Made by a program: the position numbers and the translations under genes
NCBI GenBank assembly: GCA_017448345.1
Contig: JAFSLP010000098.1
Location: 1 to 36,395, forward strand
From: Paludibacteraceae bacterium
GTDB lineage: Bacteria > Bacteroidota > Bacteroidia > Bacteroidales > Paludibacteraceae
Direction: 5' to 3'
Length of the DNA: 36,395 bases
The notes under the pieces: generated by a model
The model's input: the letters and a program-made list of their open reading frames with translations, nothing else
The model's database searches: none
Told to the model about the DNA's origin: nothing
Shown here: piece by piece, positions 9,030 to 16,760 of the stretch
Layout of the letters: every line of letters starts with the position of its first letter
How positions within the stretch are numbered: position 1 is the stretch's first letter

Positions 9030-10973
9030 ATGAAAACGTATAAATATATAGCAATTGCAGCAGTAGCCGCTGTGCTGACGGGTTGCAATTTCTTTGATTC
9101 GGAATCGCCCTCCGCAATGGATGCCGCCACCGTCTTTTCCAACGTGAACAGCACGGAGCAAGTGATTGCCGGAGTGTATGACCAGTTTGGTCAGGACAAG
9201 TCTTTCCGTAACCGTCTCGCCTGTGGCTATCAGGGAATGAATACCGATGTGGAGCACGGAAACAAGAACTCCGGCCGTGCCGACTGGAATATCTATGCCA
9301 TGACCCCGAGCAGCGGCGACCTCTCTACGGCTAACGGTAAAGACCCGTGGGGTTACCTCAACACCGCTATCGAGCGTTGCAACAATATCATCGAGGGAGT
9401 TGAGCAATACGGCGACACCGCAGCCAACGCGCGTATGAAATATCTGCTGGGCGAGGCATATTTCCTCCGTTCTTTCTGCTATCTGCAGATGGTGCAGCTC
9501 TGGGGAGACGTGCCTGCACGTTTTGTCTCCATCTCTAAGGACGAGAACGGCATGAATACCAAGAAGTCCGACCGTACCGATGTGCTCAAGCAACTGCGTA
9601 TCGACCTCAAGAAAGCAGCCCAGCTGATGCCTTGGTCCGCTGAATGTCCGGGTACAGCGGCTAACTCTACCTGCCGCCCCTCCAAGGGAGCAGCGTATGC
9701 CCTGCTGGCACGTATGGATCTGATGTATGCCGGTAAGGGTGTGCGTCCTGACTCATGGAAAAACGGTCCTGTCTTCCTTGTGGATGACGCAGACCTGCGC
9801 CGCGAACTGAATACCGAGGTGATGTGGGCATGTGCTCAAATCATCAATAACGGCAACGAGGCGGGTAAGTTCCAAGCCAGTTACGAGGATATATTCAAGA
9901 AAATATGTGCTGACGAGACCAATTACTACAACTCCGAGGTGTTCTGGGAGATTCCTTTCGCAGACGGCAGCCGTGGACAAGTGTTGCAGTACAACTGCAC
10001 CAAGATGTCGGATGCCGTTGGCGGTCTCAAAAATAACGAAGGCGGTTCATCCAACTCGTCTGTAACCATCGTGCCCACACTCTATTACGATTTTGAAAAG
10101 AATGATGTACGCCGCGATGTAACGATGGCGCGTTATATCTGGGTGTACGACGATGGTTCGAAACTCAACTCCGACCAAGGTAAAGTCGCTGCTGCATTCC
10201 CGGAGAAAGGCACGGACGCCAAGATTCTCTATCAGAAGAACCAGATGATTGGTGACTGGTATGGCAACAAATACCGTGTGGAATGGATGAACCGTAACCG
10301 TACGGGCAACGATGACGGTATCAACTTCCCGATTATCCGCTATGCCGACGTGCTCCTCATGGCGGCTGAAGCTTCTATCGGCGGTATCGGTGGAGATGTG
10401 CCTTCGGATATGTACGGCATTGACGGTGCTGCATGTTTTAATAAGGTACGTGCGCGTGCGGGCGTAGGTTCCAAAGAACTTACCATGGCGAATATCCAAG
10501 AGGAACGCAAACTGGAGTTCACCGGTGAGTATATCCGCAAATATGACCTAATGCGTTGGGGTATCCTTAAAGAGACGCTGATTGCCGCACACGAGCGTTT
10601 AGCAAACATGAACAACCATTCGGGCGAGTTCGCGCAACTGCAGGATACTATTTATCTCAAGTATAAATATGTGGAAGCACAATATAGTTTCTCTCCGGAC
10701 ATCAAGGGCTTTGTCATTGACTCCGTCTATGGTCTGGAGAAAGGTGAGCTCGGAACGCCGTCGTATTATAACTCCGAGAACGGTTGGATCAAGACCTGTA
10801 TCTATGAGGGTTCGTCCGGTCGCGAGCTGGCTCCGGATAACTATATGTTGTTCGACCGCGACTTCCCGGAGCGTCTGAACGGACGTCAGTACTGGCCCAT
10901 CTTTGCAGTGAACGTAGGTCAGTCCAACGGTGCCCTCTGGAACGACTACGATTACGCTAACAGCGCTGAATAA
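9030..10973 (+). CDS. SusD/RagB-like surface glycan-binding lipoprotein
   Basis: This protein of about 647 aa is the lid partner of the SusC transporter and binds the glycan at the cell surface. The N-terminus MKTYKYIAIAAVAAVLTGC is a lipoprotein signal with the acylated cysteine at residue 19. An in-frame ATG two codons upstream (9024) is an equally possible start. SusD-type helical (TPR-like) features include YLNTAIERCNNIIEG, YLLGEAYFLRSFCYLQMVQLWGDVP, the NFPIIRYADVLLMAAEA helix and an ERKLEF-GEYIRKYDLMRWG segment. It lies 39 nt after susC and 7 nt before the pectate lyase gene, in one operon. Confidence 0.95.
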   Translation: MKTYKYIAIAAVAAVLTGCNFFDSESPSAMDAATVFSNVNSTEQVIAGVYDQFGQDKSFRNRLACGYQGMNTDVEHGNKNSGRADWNIYAMTPSSGDLSTANGKDPWGYLNTAIERCNNIIEGVEQYGDTAANARMKYLLGEAYFLRSFCYLQMVQLWGDVPARFVSISKDENGMNTKKSDRTDVLKQLRIDLKKAAQLMPWSAECPGTAANSTCRPSKGAAYALLARMDLMYAGKGVRPDSWKNGPVFLVDDADLRRELNTEVMWACAQIINNGNEAGKFQASYEDIFKKICADETNYYNSEVFWEIPFADGSRGQVLQYNCTKMSDAVGGLKNNEGGSSNSSVTIVPTLYYDFEKNDVRRDVTMARYIWVYDDGSKLNSDQGKVAAAFPEKGTDAKILYQKNQMIGDWYGNKYRVEWMNRNRTGNDDGINFPIIRYADVLLMAAEASIGGIGGDVPSDMYGIDGAACFNKVRARAGVGSKELTMANIQEERKLEFTGEYIRKYDLMRWGILKETLIAAHERLANMNNHSGEFAQLQDTIYLKYKYVEAQYSFSPDIKGFVIDSVYGLEKGELGTPSYYNSENGWIKTCIYEGSSGRELAPDNYMLFDRDFPERLNGRQYWPIFAVNVGQSNGALWNDYDYANSAE

Positions 10974-10980
10974 CCGCTAA

Positions 10981-12447
10981 ATGAAAATTTGGAAAACTAT
11001 AGCAATGTGCTGCACGCTGTCATTTCTATTGGCGGCGTGCAACACACCTGAGACTCCGGAACTGCCGGCTATCGACTCCAACAAGGAGCTGGTAGCCGCT
11101 TGTGCCCATATAGAGGGTGGCGGAGCGGGTGTCATGGGTGGTGACGGTGGCTCCGTGTATCGCGTCAACCGCTTGGACGATGCGCCGGACCCCAACACCG
11201 GACTTCCTATGGCGGGTACGCTCCGTTATGCCGTTACGCAGTCAGGTGCAAGACGGGTCGTCTTTACCACCTCAGGAACGATTCACCTCACCAAAGAACT
11301 GCGTATCAAAACCGGAAATCTCACCATTGACGGTCAATCGGCTCCCGGTGACGGCATTTGTATCGCGGACTACCCGTTGATTATCAATGCATCCAATGTC
11401 ATCGTGCGTTTTATCCGTATCAGGCTGGGCGATGTCAGCAATACGGAGAGCGATGCGGTTTCTGTCAATAATTCCACAGGGGTAGTACTTGATCACCTCT
11501 CTTGTTCGTGGTCGGTGGATGAGTGCGTCAGCTGTTACGGTAACACGGATTTCACCATGCAGTACTGCATCATCTCCGAATCCCTCAAGAATTCCGTGCA
11601 TGGCAAAGGTTCGCATGGTTACGGTGGTATCTGGGGAGGTACGAACGCTTCCTTCCATCATAACCTCCTCGCGCATCACGACAGCCGAAATCCCCGTTTC
11701 GACCATGATTATGTAAATGCTACATGTGCAGGACCGATTGACTATGTCAACAATGTGGTCTATAACTGGGGTGGCAACTCTGCCTATGGCGGTGAAGGTT
11801 CTTCCAAGGGTGCCGGCGGAAGGCATATCAATTTTGTCAAAAACTACTATAAACCCGGACCTGCTACTCCGAACAGCCGTAAGACCCGCCTGTTGGATCC
11901 TACAGTCAGTTGCTCTAACTGTGCCGACCATCCCGGAGGGACGGTCATTCCCGGCAAGTTCTACCTCACGGGCAATATCATGCACGGCTCGGACGCTGTC
12001 ACGGCTGATAACTGGAAAGGCTCTACCCAGACCGGTGCCAATGTCATGGCTGCTGCCAGATGGACGGACGGATTGACGCTGCTGAAAAACGAGCAGACGG
12101 CGGCGGAGGCATACGCCACGGTGCTGGCAAAAGCCGGCTGTTCTCTCGTCCGTGACGAAGTGGACACGCGTATCATTGATGAAGTCAGCAACGGTACTTA
12201 TACCTATAAAGGCTCCAACGGCTCCTCTAACGGACTCATAGACACGCAGTCCGATGTGGGGAGTTGGCCCGCACTCAAAGCGGCTGCACGTCCGCTGGAC
12301 ACGGACTATGACTTTATCCCCGATGACTGGGAGACGCAGTTTGGCTTGGACCCCGATGACCCGGACGACGCACGTGCCGTCACACTGGTATCCGGACATA
12401 CGAATTTGGATGTCTATATGTGTCATTTGGTACGGAATTTGTACTGA
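10981..12447 (+). CDS. Pectate lyase, PL1-type, lipoprotein
   Basis: This 488-aa lipoprotein should cleave polygalacturonate by beta-elimination at the cell surface. The signal MKIWKTIAMCCTLSFLLAAC places the lipid anchor on Cys20. The parallel beta-helix of the PL1 family is visible as repeats such as TLRYAVTQSGARRVVFTTSG, GNLTIDGQSAPGDGI, NVIVRFIRIRLGD and DAVSVNNSTGVVLDHLSCSWS. The family's HH...R segment (FHHNLLAHHDSRNPRF) supplies the likely catalytic arginine. The C-terminus holds an Asp-rich DTDYDFIPDDWE...GLDPDDPDD motif, typical of a calcium-binding spacer. The gene lies 7 nt after susD and 23 nt before a GH28 gene, which supports a pectin target. Confidence 0.92.
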   Translation: MKIWKTIAMCCTLSFLLAACNTPETPELPAIDSNKELVAACAHIEGGGAGVMGGDGGSVYRVNRLDDAPDPNTGLPMAGTLRYAVTQSGARRVVFTTSGTIHLTKELRIKTGNLTIDGQSAPGDGICIADYPLIINASNVIVRFIRIRLGDVSNTESDAVSVNNSTGVVLDHLSCSWSVDECVSCYGNTDFTMQYCIISESLKNSVHGKGSHGYGGIWGGTNASFHHNLLAHHDSRNPRFDHDYVNATCAGPIDYVNNVVYNWGGNSAYGGEGSSKGAGGRHINFVKNYYKPGPATPNSRKTRLLDPTVSCSNCADHPGGTVIPGKFYLTGNIMHGSDAVTADNWKGSTQTGANVMAAARWTDGLTLLKNEQTAAEAYATVLAKAGCSLVRDEVDTRIIDEVSNGTYTYKGSNGSSNGLIDTQSDVGSWPALKAAARPLDTDYDFIPDDWETQFGLDPDDPDDARAVTLVSGHTNLDVYMCHLVRNLY

Positions 12448-12470
12448 TGATTAAAACTAATAAATTGAAT

Positions 12471-13991
12471 ATGAGAAAACTAATTCTTTCTGTTCTGTCG
12501 CTCGTCTGCGTAGCGGCTATGGCGCAAACAAAGTATTCCCATTATTATCAGAATCTGCCCTGCGCGGTAGAGGAAGTGAAGGAGGTGGTAATCCCGGACT
12601 ATACGGTCACTCTCACTGATTTCGGAGCGGTGGGAGACGGTGTTACCGATAATACCGAGGCGTTTGCCAAGGCGCTCAAGCACCTCAAGAAGCAAGGCGG
12701 CGGACATCTCGTCGTGCCTGACGGCAAGTGGCTCACAGGACCGGTCAAACTCGTCAGCAACCTTGACCTCCATCTTGCGGACAATGCGGTTATCTTGGGT
12801 TCGACCAACAAGGAACTCTATGTACAGAAAAGCGATTCCCTGCGTGACGGCTCCAAGAAATGCCACGCGCTGATTTACGGTTCCAAGCTGGAGAACGTCT
12901 CTATCACCGGCAACGGAACGATAGACGGACAGGGGTTCTTCTGGCGCCCTATCAAACAGAAGAAAGTGCAGAACCCCGAGGTCATTGCAGCGGATGGCGA
13001 TGTATGGGAGCAGGCGAACGCCATGGGCGGGGTGCTCAGACCCGACGGAAACAGCAAGAACTGGAAAATCTGGTACCCCTTCAACCTCAAGAAAGAGTAT
13101 AACGTACCGAACATCGCTTCCGACCCCGTCATTCAGGAGAAGATGCGCCCCCATCTGGTGAACATCACCGATTCCAAAAACATCCTCGTCGAGCACGTGC
13201 ATCTGCTGAACTCGCCGAAGTTCCACCTCGTGCCCACACGCGTGCAAAACCTTATTATCGACGGTGTCACCATCCGTTGCCCCCACTGGGCGCAGAACGG
13301 CGATGCCATGGATCCCGGAAATATACAAGTGGCGCTCATCGTCAACTGTAATATCTCTTGCGGCGATGACGGTATCTGTATGAAAGGCGGAGTGGGGCAG
13401 AAAGGCGTGGATGCAGGTCCCCAGCGCGATTTTCTCATCACCAACGACACCGTCTATCGTGCACACGGCGGGTTTGTCATCGGTTCGGAGTTCTCCGGAG
13501 GCATGCAACGCCTTGTCGTCAAGGACTGCCGCTTCGAGGGAACCGACATCGGCTGCCGCTTCAAATCGGCTCCCGGACGCGGTGGATGGTGCGAAGATAT
13601 TTACTGCTATGACATCATCATGAAAGATATCCGCGAGTCCGCTTTCCTCATCTCATCCGGCTATGCCGACAAAGGAGCGGGAGTCTCTGCTACCGATTCT
13701 GACAACAAAGACGCCTTCTTCCCCGACTGGTCGAATATTACTTTCCGCAATATAACCTGTGTCGGCTCCAAGCAGGCGGTGGATATTCAGGGACTCAAAG
13801 GCAAGCCGGTGCACAATATCCTCTTCGATAATGTCACTATTCTCGGAAACAAGAAAGGAATCAAACTCGAGTTTGCGGAGGACATCAACTTCGTCAACTG
13901 CCAGATTAACCCCAAGCCTATGCCGGTTACGGACTATAAGAAGATTAAAAACGTCCTGTATAACGGCAAAGACCCCGACGCAGCAGAGTAA
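12471..13991 (+). CDS. Polygalacturonase-like glycoside hydrolase, family GH28
   Basis: This 506-aa secreted enzyme should hydrolyse galacturonan or rhamnogalacturonan. The start at 12471 gives a clean signal peptide, MRKLILSVLSLVCVAAMAQ; in-frame codons upstream lie inside the lyase gene. The fold is a right-handed beta-helix beginning with TDFGAVGDGVTDNTEAF. GH28 hallmarks are in order: NGDAMD (D278, NxD motif), GDDGICMKGG (D299, D300), AHGG (H332) and RFK (R363, K365). The lack of a lipobox suggests periplasmic location, acting on oligosaccharides released by the surface lyase and imported by SusC; that placement is inference. It is the last gene of the operon. Confidence 0.93.
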   Translation: MRKLILSVLSLVCVAAMAQTKYSHYYQNLPCAVEEVKEVVIPDYTVTLTDFGAVGDGVTDNTEAFAKALKHLKKQGGGHLVVPDGKWLTGPVKLVSNLDLHLADNAVILGSTNKELYVQKSDSLRDGSKKCHALIYGSKLENVSITGNGTIDGQGFFWRPIKQKKVQNPEVIAADGDVWEQANAMGGVLRPDGNSKNWKIWYPFNLKKEYNVPNIASDPVIQEKMRPHLVNITDSKNILVEHVHLLNSPKFHLVPTRVQNLIIDGVTIRCPHWAQNGDAMDPGNIQVALIVNCNISCGDDGICMKGGVGQKGVDAGPQRDFLITNDTVYRAHGGFVIGSEFSGGMQRLVVKDCRFEGTDIGCRFKSAPGRGGWCEDIYCYDIIMKDIRESAFLISSGYADKGAGVSATDSDNKDAFFPDWSNITFRNITCVGSKQAVDIQGLKGKPVHNILFDNVTILGNKKGIKLEFAEDINFVNCQINPKPMPVTDYKKIKNVLYNGKDPDAAE

Positions 13992-14003
13992 AAATCAAAA
14001 ATT

Positions 14004-14049
14004 CTACATTTTTCGGCAATATGTACTTGCATATGTCCGAAAAATGTAG
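14004..14049. repeat. 13-bp perfect inverted repeat spanning the promoter spacer
   Basis: CTACATTTTTCGG (14004-14016) and CCGAAAAATGTAG (14037-14049) are exact reverse complements around a 20-nt loop containing the -33 box. The right arm ends immediately before the -7 box. It could be an operator, a cruciform, or an RNA hairpin closing the GH28 transcript, although no U-tract follows. Confidence 0.85.
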
Positions 14050-14057
14050 TATCTTTG
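14027..14057 (+). promoter_or_regulatory. Promoter of the secreted 241-aa protein
   Basis: TTGCATATGTC begins with the -33 TTG at 14027-14029, and TATCTTTG at 14050-14057 is the -7 box, with 20 nt between. The extended -33 element is the consensus form. The spacer is covered by the right arm of a perfect inverted repeat. Confidence 0.82.
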
Positions 14058-14119
14058 CACTCGAATTCATTCGACTTTTTACTAAACAAAATATTATTAA
14101 CTTTAAAAACAAAAACATT

Positions 14120-14845
14120 ATGAAGAAACTTTTCCTCTTTGTTGCTGCTGTTGCAGCTCTGACGGTTAACGCTCAGAATGTAGTTCTCCTCTCTGACGTG
14201 GCTAACTACGTTGATTTTCAGGCACTCAGTGTGGCTGACGCTGGTATGACTGCTTCGACTGTTACCAGTACGTCTCCTTACACCCTCGCTAATGGTACGC
14301 AACTGATCGGTTTCCTCAAATCCGATGGTACTGAGGCTGCCAACTCTTGGAATGTAAAGGAAACCTACAACACCACACTGCCTACTCCGACATGGGATGG
14401 CGTTGACTCGCTCAAGTGCGGTACCATGTTCCGTGCTGCTTCCGGTACGACTATCGCACTCGGTGCATTCACGACATCTGCTGCAGGCAAACTCGTTGTT
14501 TACTATCAGCCGAACGGTGATAGCGAGCGCGGTGTTGAAATCTCTGTTTATGGTGAAGCAGTAACTGGTAAGAACCTGACCGGTGACGGTAAGAAACTTG
14601 ACGGTACCCGTCCTGCTCACGCTGGTGAGATTGAATTGGCTGCCGGTTCCTATGATGCAGGTGACGTTGTTATCAAACTCATTACCAACACCAGCAACAT
14701 CTTCGGTATCCGTATCGAGAACCTCCAAGGTGCAGGCGTAGAGAACGTTAACGCTGCTGCCAAGGCTGTTAAGACCTTCGAGAACGGTCAGCTCGTTATC
14801 ATCAAGAATGGCGTTCGTTACAACGCTCTGGGTGCTAAGCTCTAA
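14120..14845 (+). CDS. Secreted protein of unknown function with C-terminal sorting-like motif
   Basis: I do not recognise a named family for this 241-aa protein. The start at 14120 gives a signal peptide, MKKLFLFVAAVAALTVNAQ. The mature protein is rich in Thr, Gly and Ala with alternating beta-strand character (GKLVVYYQPNGDSERGVEISVYGE, GDVVIKLITNTSNIFGIRIENL), suggesting a beta-sandwich such as a carbohydrate-binding module. It ends in NGQLVIIKNGVRYNALGAKL, which resembles short C-terminal sorting or anchoring motifs of Bacteroidales secreted proteins. Codons favour T-ending GCT and GTT, unlike its neighbours, as expected for a highly expressed gene. It has its own promoter and terminator and follows the pectin operon, so a pectin-related role is possible but unproven. 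Tandem stops (TAATAA) end the frame. Confidence 0.85.
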   Translation: MKKLFLFVAAVAALTVNAQNVVLLSDVANYVDFQALSVADAGMTASTVTSTSPYTLANGTQLIGFLKSDGTEAANSWNVKETYNTTLPTPTWDGVDSLKCGTMFRAASGTTIALGAFTTSAAGKLVVYYQPNGDSERGVEISVYGEAVTGKNLTGDGKKLDGTRPAHAGEIELAAGSYDAGDVVIKLITNTSNIFGIRIENLQGAGVENVNAAAKAVKTFENGQLVIIKNGVRYNALGAKL

Positions 14846-14878
14846 TAATCCAACCATCAGCAATCTTGGCTGATTACA

Positions 14879-14914
14879 AACAAGGTTCGCATTCACGCGA
14901 GCCTTGTTGTTTTT
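14879..14914 (+). terminator. Rho-independent terminator after the secreted protein
   Basis: AACAAGGTTCGC pairs with GCGAGCCTTGTT around a 6-nt ATTCAC loop, followed by a T-rich run through about 14917. It starts 33 nt after the stop codon. Confidence 0.85.
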
Positions 14915-14920
14915 TTGCAG

Positions 14921-15026
14921 TGTCAGTTTTGTCAGTTTCTCTTTTTTTTGTTCTGGCAAAAGTGGCAAAAGTGGCAAAACTGACAATACTGACATTCTGT
15001 TTTTTGCCACTTTTGCCACTTTTGCC
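14921..15026. repeat. Interleaved inverted repeats (A-B-A'-B' layout)
   Basis: Arm B (14955-14979) is made of AGTGGCAAA words and is the exact 25-nt reverse complement of arm B' (15002-15026), around a 22-nt loop. Arm A (14921-14936, TGTCAGTTTTGTCAGT) pairs with A' (14979-14994) at 15 of 16 positions. Because A' lies in the loop of B/B' and B lies in the loop of A/A', the two stems interleave. The rest of the gap to 15135 shows no gene. Confidence 0.85.
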
Positions 15027-15135
15027 ATGTCAAATTTCTTTCTCTTGCTATCCATTTGCCGACCGCGACGTTGGTTGTTCTTGTATATGCTTAGTCATCG
15101 GTTATACATTGCCGGGGGGATTACCTGACTGGATA

Positions 15136-16734
15136 CTACTTGGAACCTGCTATTGCTATCGCGGCGTTGATACCATCCAAAGCACTGCTCGTTATTCCTC
15201 CTGCATAGCCCGCTCCCTCGCCGCAGGGGTACAGACCCGGTGTTGAAACAGATTCCATCGTCTCAGGATTCCGGATGATACGTACGGGGCTGCTGCTCCG
15301 GCTCTCTACGCCAACGATGATGGCGTCATTGGTCAGGTACCCCGGGTACTTCCTGTTGAAATCACGGAAACCTTGTTGCAGCCGTTTGCCGATACCTTCT
15401 GGTAGCCACTGGTCCAGACGGCTGGGAACTACGCCCGGCAGATAACTGCATGGCGGCAGATCTTTACTCGCTTTACCCTCCACAAAATCCCGCAACCTTT
15501 GCGCAGGTGCTACTGCAGAATTCGTAATTCTTATCTCGCTTTCGCTCGTACGATTGTTTCGTAATTCGTAATTCGTAATCAGAAACGCCTGCTCCCAAGC
15601 AAGCCGCTCAAGGGTTTCTTGATACAGCAGTCCCCTGAGCGGGTCATCACCCTCTATGTCCTCAGGGTTGATTTGCACCACGATACCGCTGTTGGCGTAG
15701 GGTGAGTTGCGGTGGCTTGCTGACATACCGTTAACGACGCACAGCCCTCTCTCGCTGCTTGCCGGAACCATATGACCACCCGGACACATGCAGAACGAAT
15801 ACACGCCCCTTCCTTTCACCTGCGTCACCAAACTGTATGAAGCGTTGCCGACGTATTTAATGAGTTCTACCTTTTCTCCCTCTCCTTGGGAGAGGGCTGG
15901 GGAGAGGTGATACATTAAGCGATTTATAACCGCCTGCGGATGCTCCACACGAACGCCCATTGCAAAACCCTTGGTCTCCATCGCTACACCCTCAGCTGCC
16001 AGCATCTGATAGGTGTCATGTGCCGAGTGCCCGATAGCTAAGATAATAGGAGTCTGGAAATGGCTTTTGTCTTTGAGCGTAGCGGTCTTTCGACTTTCGA
16101 CTTCTTTGAGGCTTGTGATGCAGCTCTCGAAATGTATCTCTCCTCCGTGCTCGATAATACACTCCCTCATCCGCTTGATGATGGTCGGCAGTTTGTCTGA
16201 GCCGATATGCGCGTGGGTCTCGTAAAGCACGGTGTCCGGTGCTCCGAAATAATGGAAAATCTCCATCACCCGTTGCATGTTTCCCCGTTTCTTGGAGCGG
16301 GAGAACAGCTTGCCGTCGGAGAACGTACCGGCGCCGCCTTCGCCGAAACAGTAGTTCGACTCAGGGTTCAGCCCTTCGTTCCGGTTCAGCAGGGCTATAT
16401 CTTTCTTCCGCTCGCTTACTTCCTTGCCCCGCTCATAGATAATAGGCTTGATACCATGCTCTATCAGCGTGAGCGCGGCAAACAGCCCTGCCGGACCGCA
16501 ACCGATAATCACCGCCTCACGCTCCGCCTTGTGAACATCCTGAAAAACAGGGCTTTCGTACATCGCCCATCGTACATCGTCCTTTGCTATGGGCTGTCCC
16601 TCGTTGTCCGTCAAAACAGTAAGATGCACCTTCAGCTCTCGCTGACGTGCATCTACACTTCGTTTTACCACCCGCCATTTCTGTGCAGCTTCCCATGCTT
16701 CACGCGGGGATAAGATATACTGAACCGTGTTCAC
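15136..16734 (-). CDS. FAD-dependent oxidoreductase/dehydrogenase (COG2509-like)
   Basis: This 532-aa predicted flavoprotein belongs to a widespread family whose substrate is not known to me. The N-terminal region is followed by a Rossmann FAD motif, VIIGCGPAGLFAALTLIEHG (about residues 76-95), and ERGKEVSERKKD. Family signatures include NYCFGEGGAGTFSDGKL, an internal ILAIGHSAHDTYQML strand, and a C-terminal GLYPCGEGAGYAGGITSSALDG that closes the FAD site. Three DNA repeat segments interrupt it in frame (16085-16104, 15873-15909, 15519-15582), adding hydrophilic peptide at positions that look like surface loops. The reading frame remains open, so it is probably functional. It follows recA by 26 nt and likely shares its transcript. 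Confidence 0.88.
   Translation of the reverse strand: MNTVQYILSPREAWEAAQKWRVVKRSVDARQRELKVHLTVLTDNEGQPIAKDDVRWAMYESPVFQDVHKAEREAVIIGCGPAGLFAALTLIEHGIKPIIYERGKEVSERKKDIALLNRNEGLNPESNYCFGEGGAGTFSDGKLFSRSKKRGNMQRVMEIFHYFGAPDTVLYETHAHIGSDKLPTIIKRMRECIIEHGGEIHFESCITSLKEVESRKTATLKDKSHFQTPIILAIGHSAHDTYQMLAAEGVAMETKGFAMGVRVEHPQAVINRLMYHLSPALSQGEGEKVELIKYVGNASYSLVTQVKGRGVYSFCMCPGGHMVPASSERGLCVVNGMSASHRNSPYANSGIVVQINPEDIEGDDPLRGLLYQETLERLAWEQAFLITNYELRNNRTSESEIRITNSAVAPAQRLRDFVEGKASKDLPPCSYLPGVVPSRLDQWLPEGIGKRLQQGFRDFNRKYPGYLTNDAIIVGVESRSSSPVRIIRNPETMESVSTPGLYPCGEGAGYAGGITSSALDGINAAIAIAGSK
15519..15582. repeat. AATTCGTAATTCG word repeats inside the FAD protein gene
   Basis: ATTCGTAATTC at 15520-15530 and CGTAATTCGTAATTCGTAAT at 15560-15579 flank a short CTCGCTTTCGCTCGTACG segment. 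On the coding strand they encode a polar stretch beginning LITNYELRNNRTSES. Related words occur at 22597-22618 and 23674-23741 in intergenic DNA. Confidence 0.75.
15873..15909. repeat. In-frame copy of the G/C-rich palindromic element
   Basis: The core is CCTCTCC-TTG-GGAGAGG (15879-15895), followed by GGCTGGGGAGAGG. Both the arms and the G-rich tail match the intergenic copies at 19511 and 20891. On the coding (minus) strand it reads HLSPALSQGEGEKV within the FAD protein without breaking the frame. Confidence 0.8.
16085..16104. repeat. In-frame AAAGTC word repeat in the FAD protein gene
   Basis: The coding strand reads GAAGTCGAAAGTCGAAAG and encodes EVESRK. This matches the word family in the leader at 172-218 and the recA-to-FAD gap at 16738-16759. 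Confidence 0.65.
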
Positions 16735-16737
16735 CTG

Positions 16738-16759
16738 CTTTCGACTTTCGACTTTTGAC
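16738..16759. repeat. AAAGTC word array between recA and the FAD gene
   Basis: CTTTCGACTTTCGACTTTTG fills most of the 26-nt gap. It is the reverse complement of the GAAAGTC words in the export-operon leader. Confidence 0.7.
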
Positions 16760-16760
16760 T

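Noticed and set aside
5919-9593. Long open frames on the minus strand opposite SusC and SusD (426 and 539 codons)
   Set aside because: They lie wholly antisense to unmistakable genes, have Val/Ile/Arg/His-rich low-information sequence and no domains; a by-product of codon bias in the real genes.
11272-13508. Minus-strand open frames opposite the pectate lyase and GH28 genes
   Set aside because: Same pattern of antisense shadow frames; no recognisable motifs.
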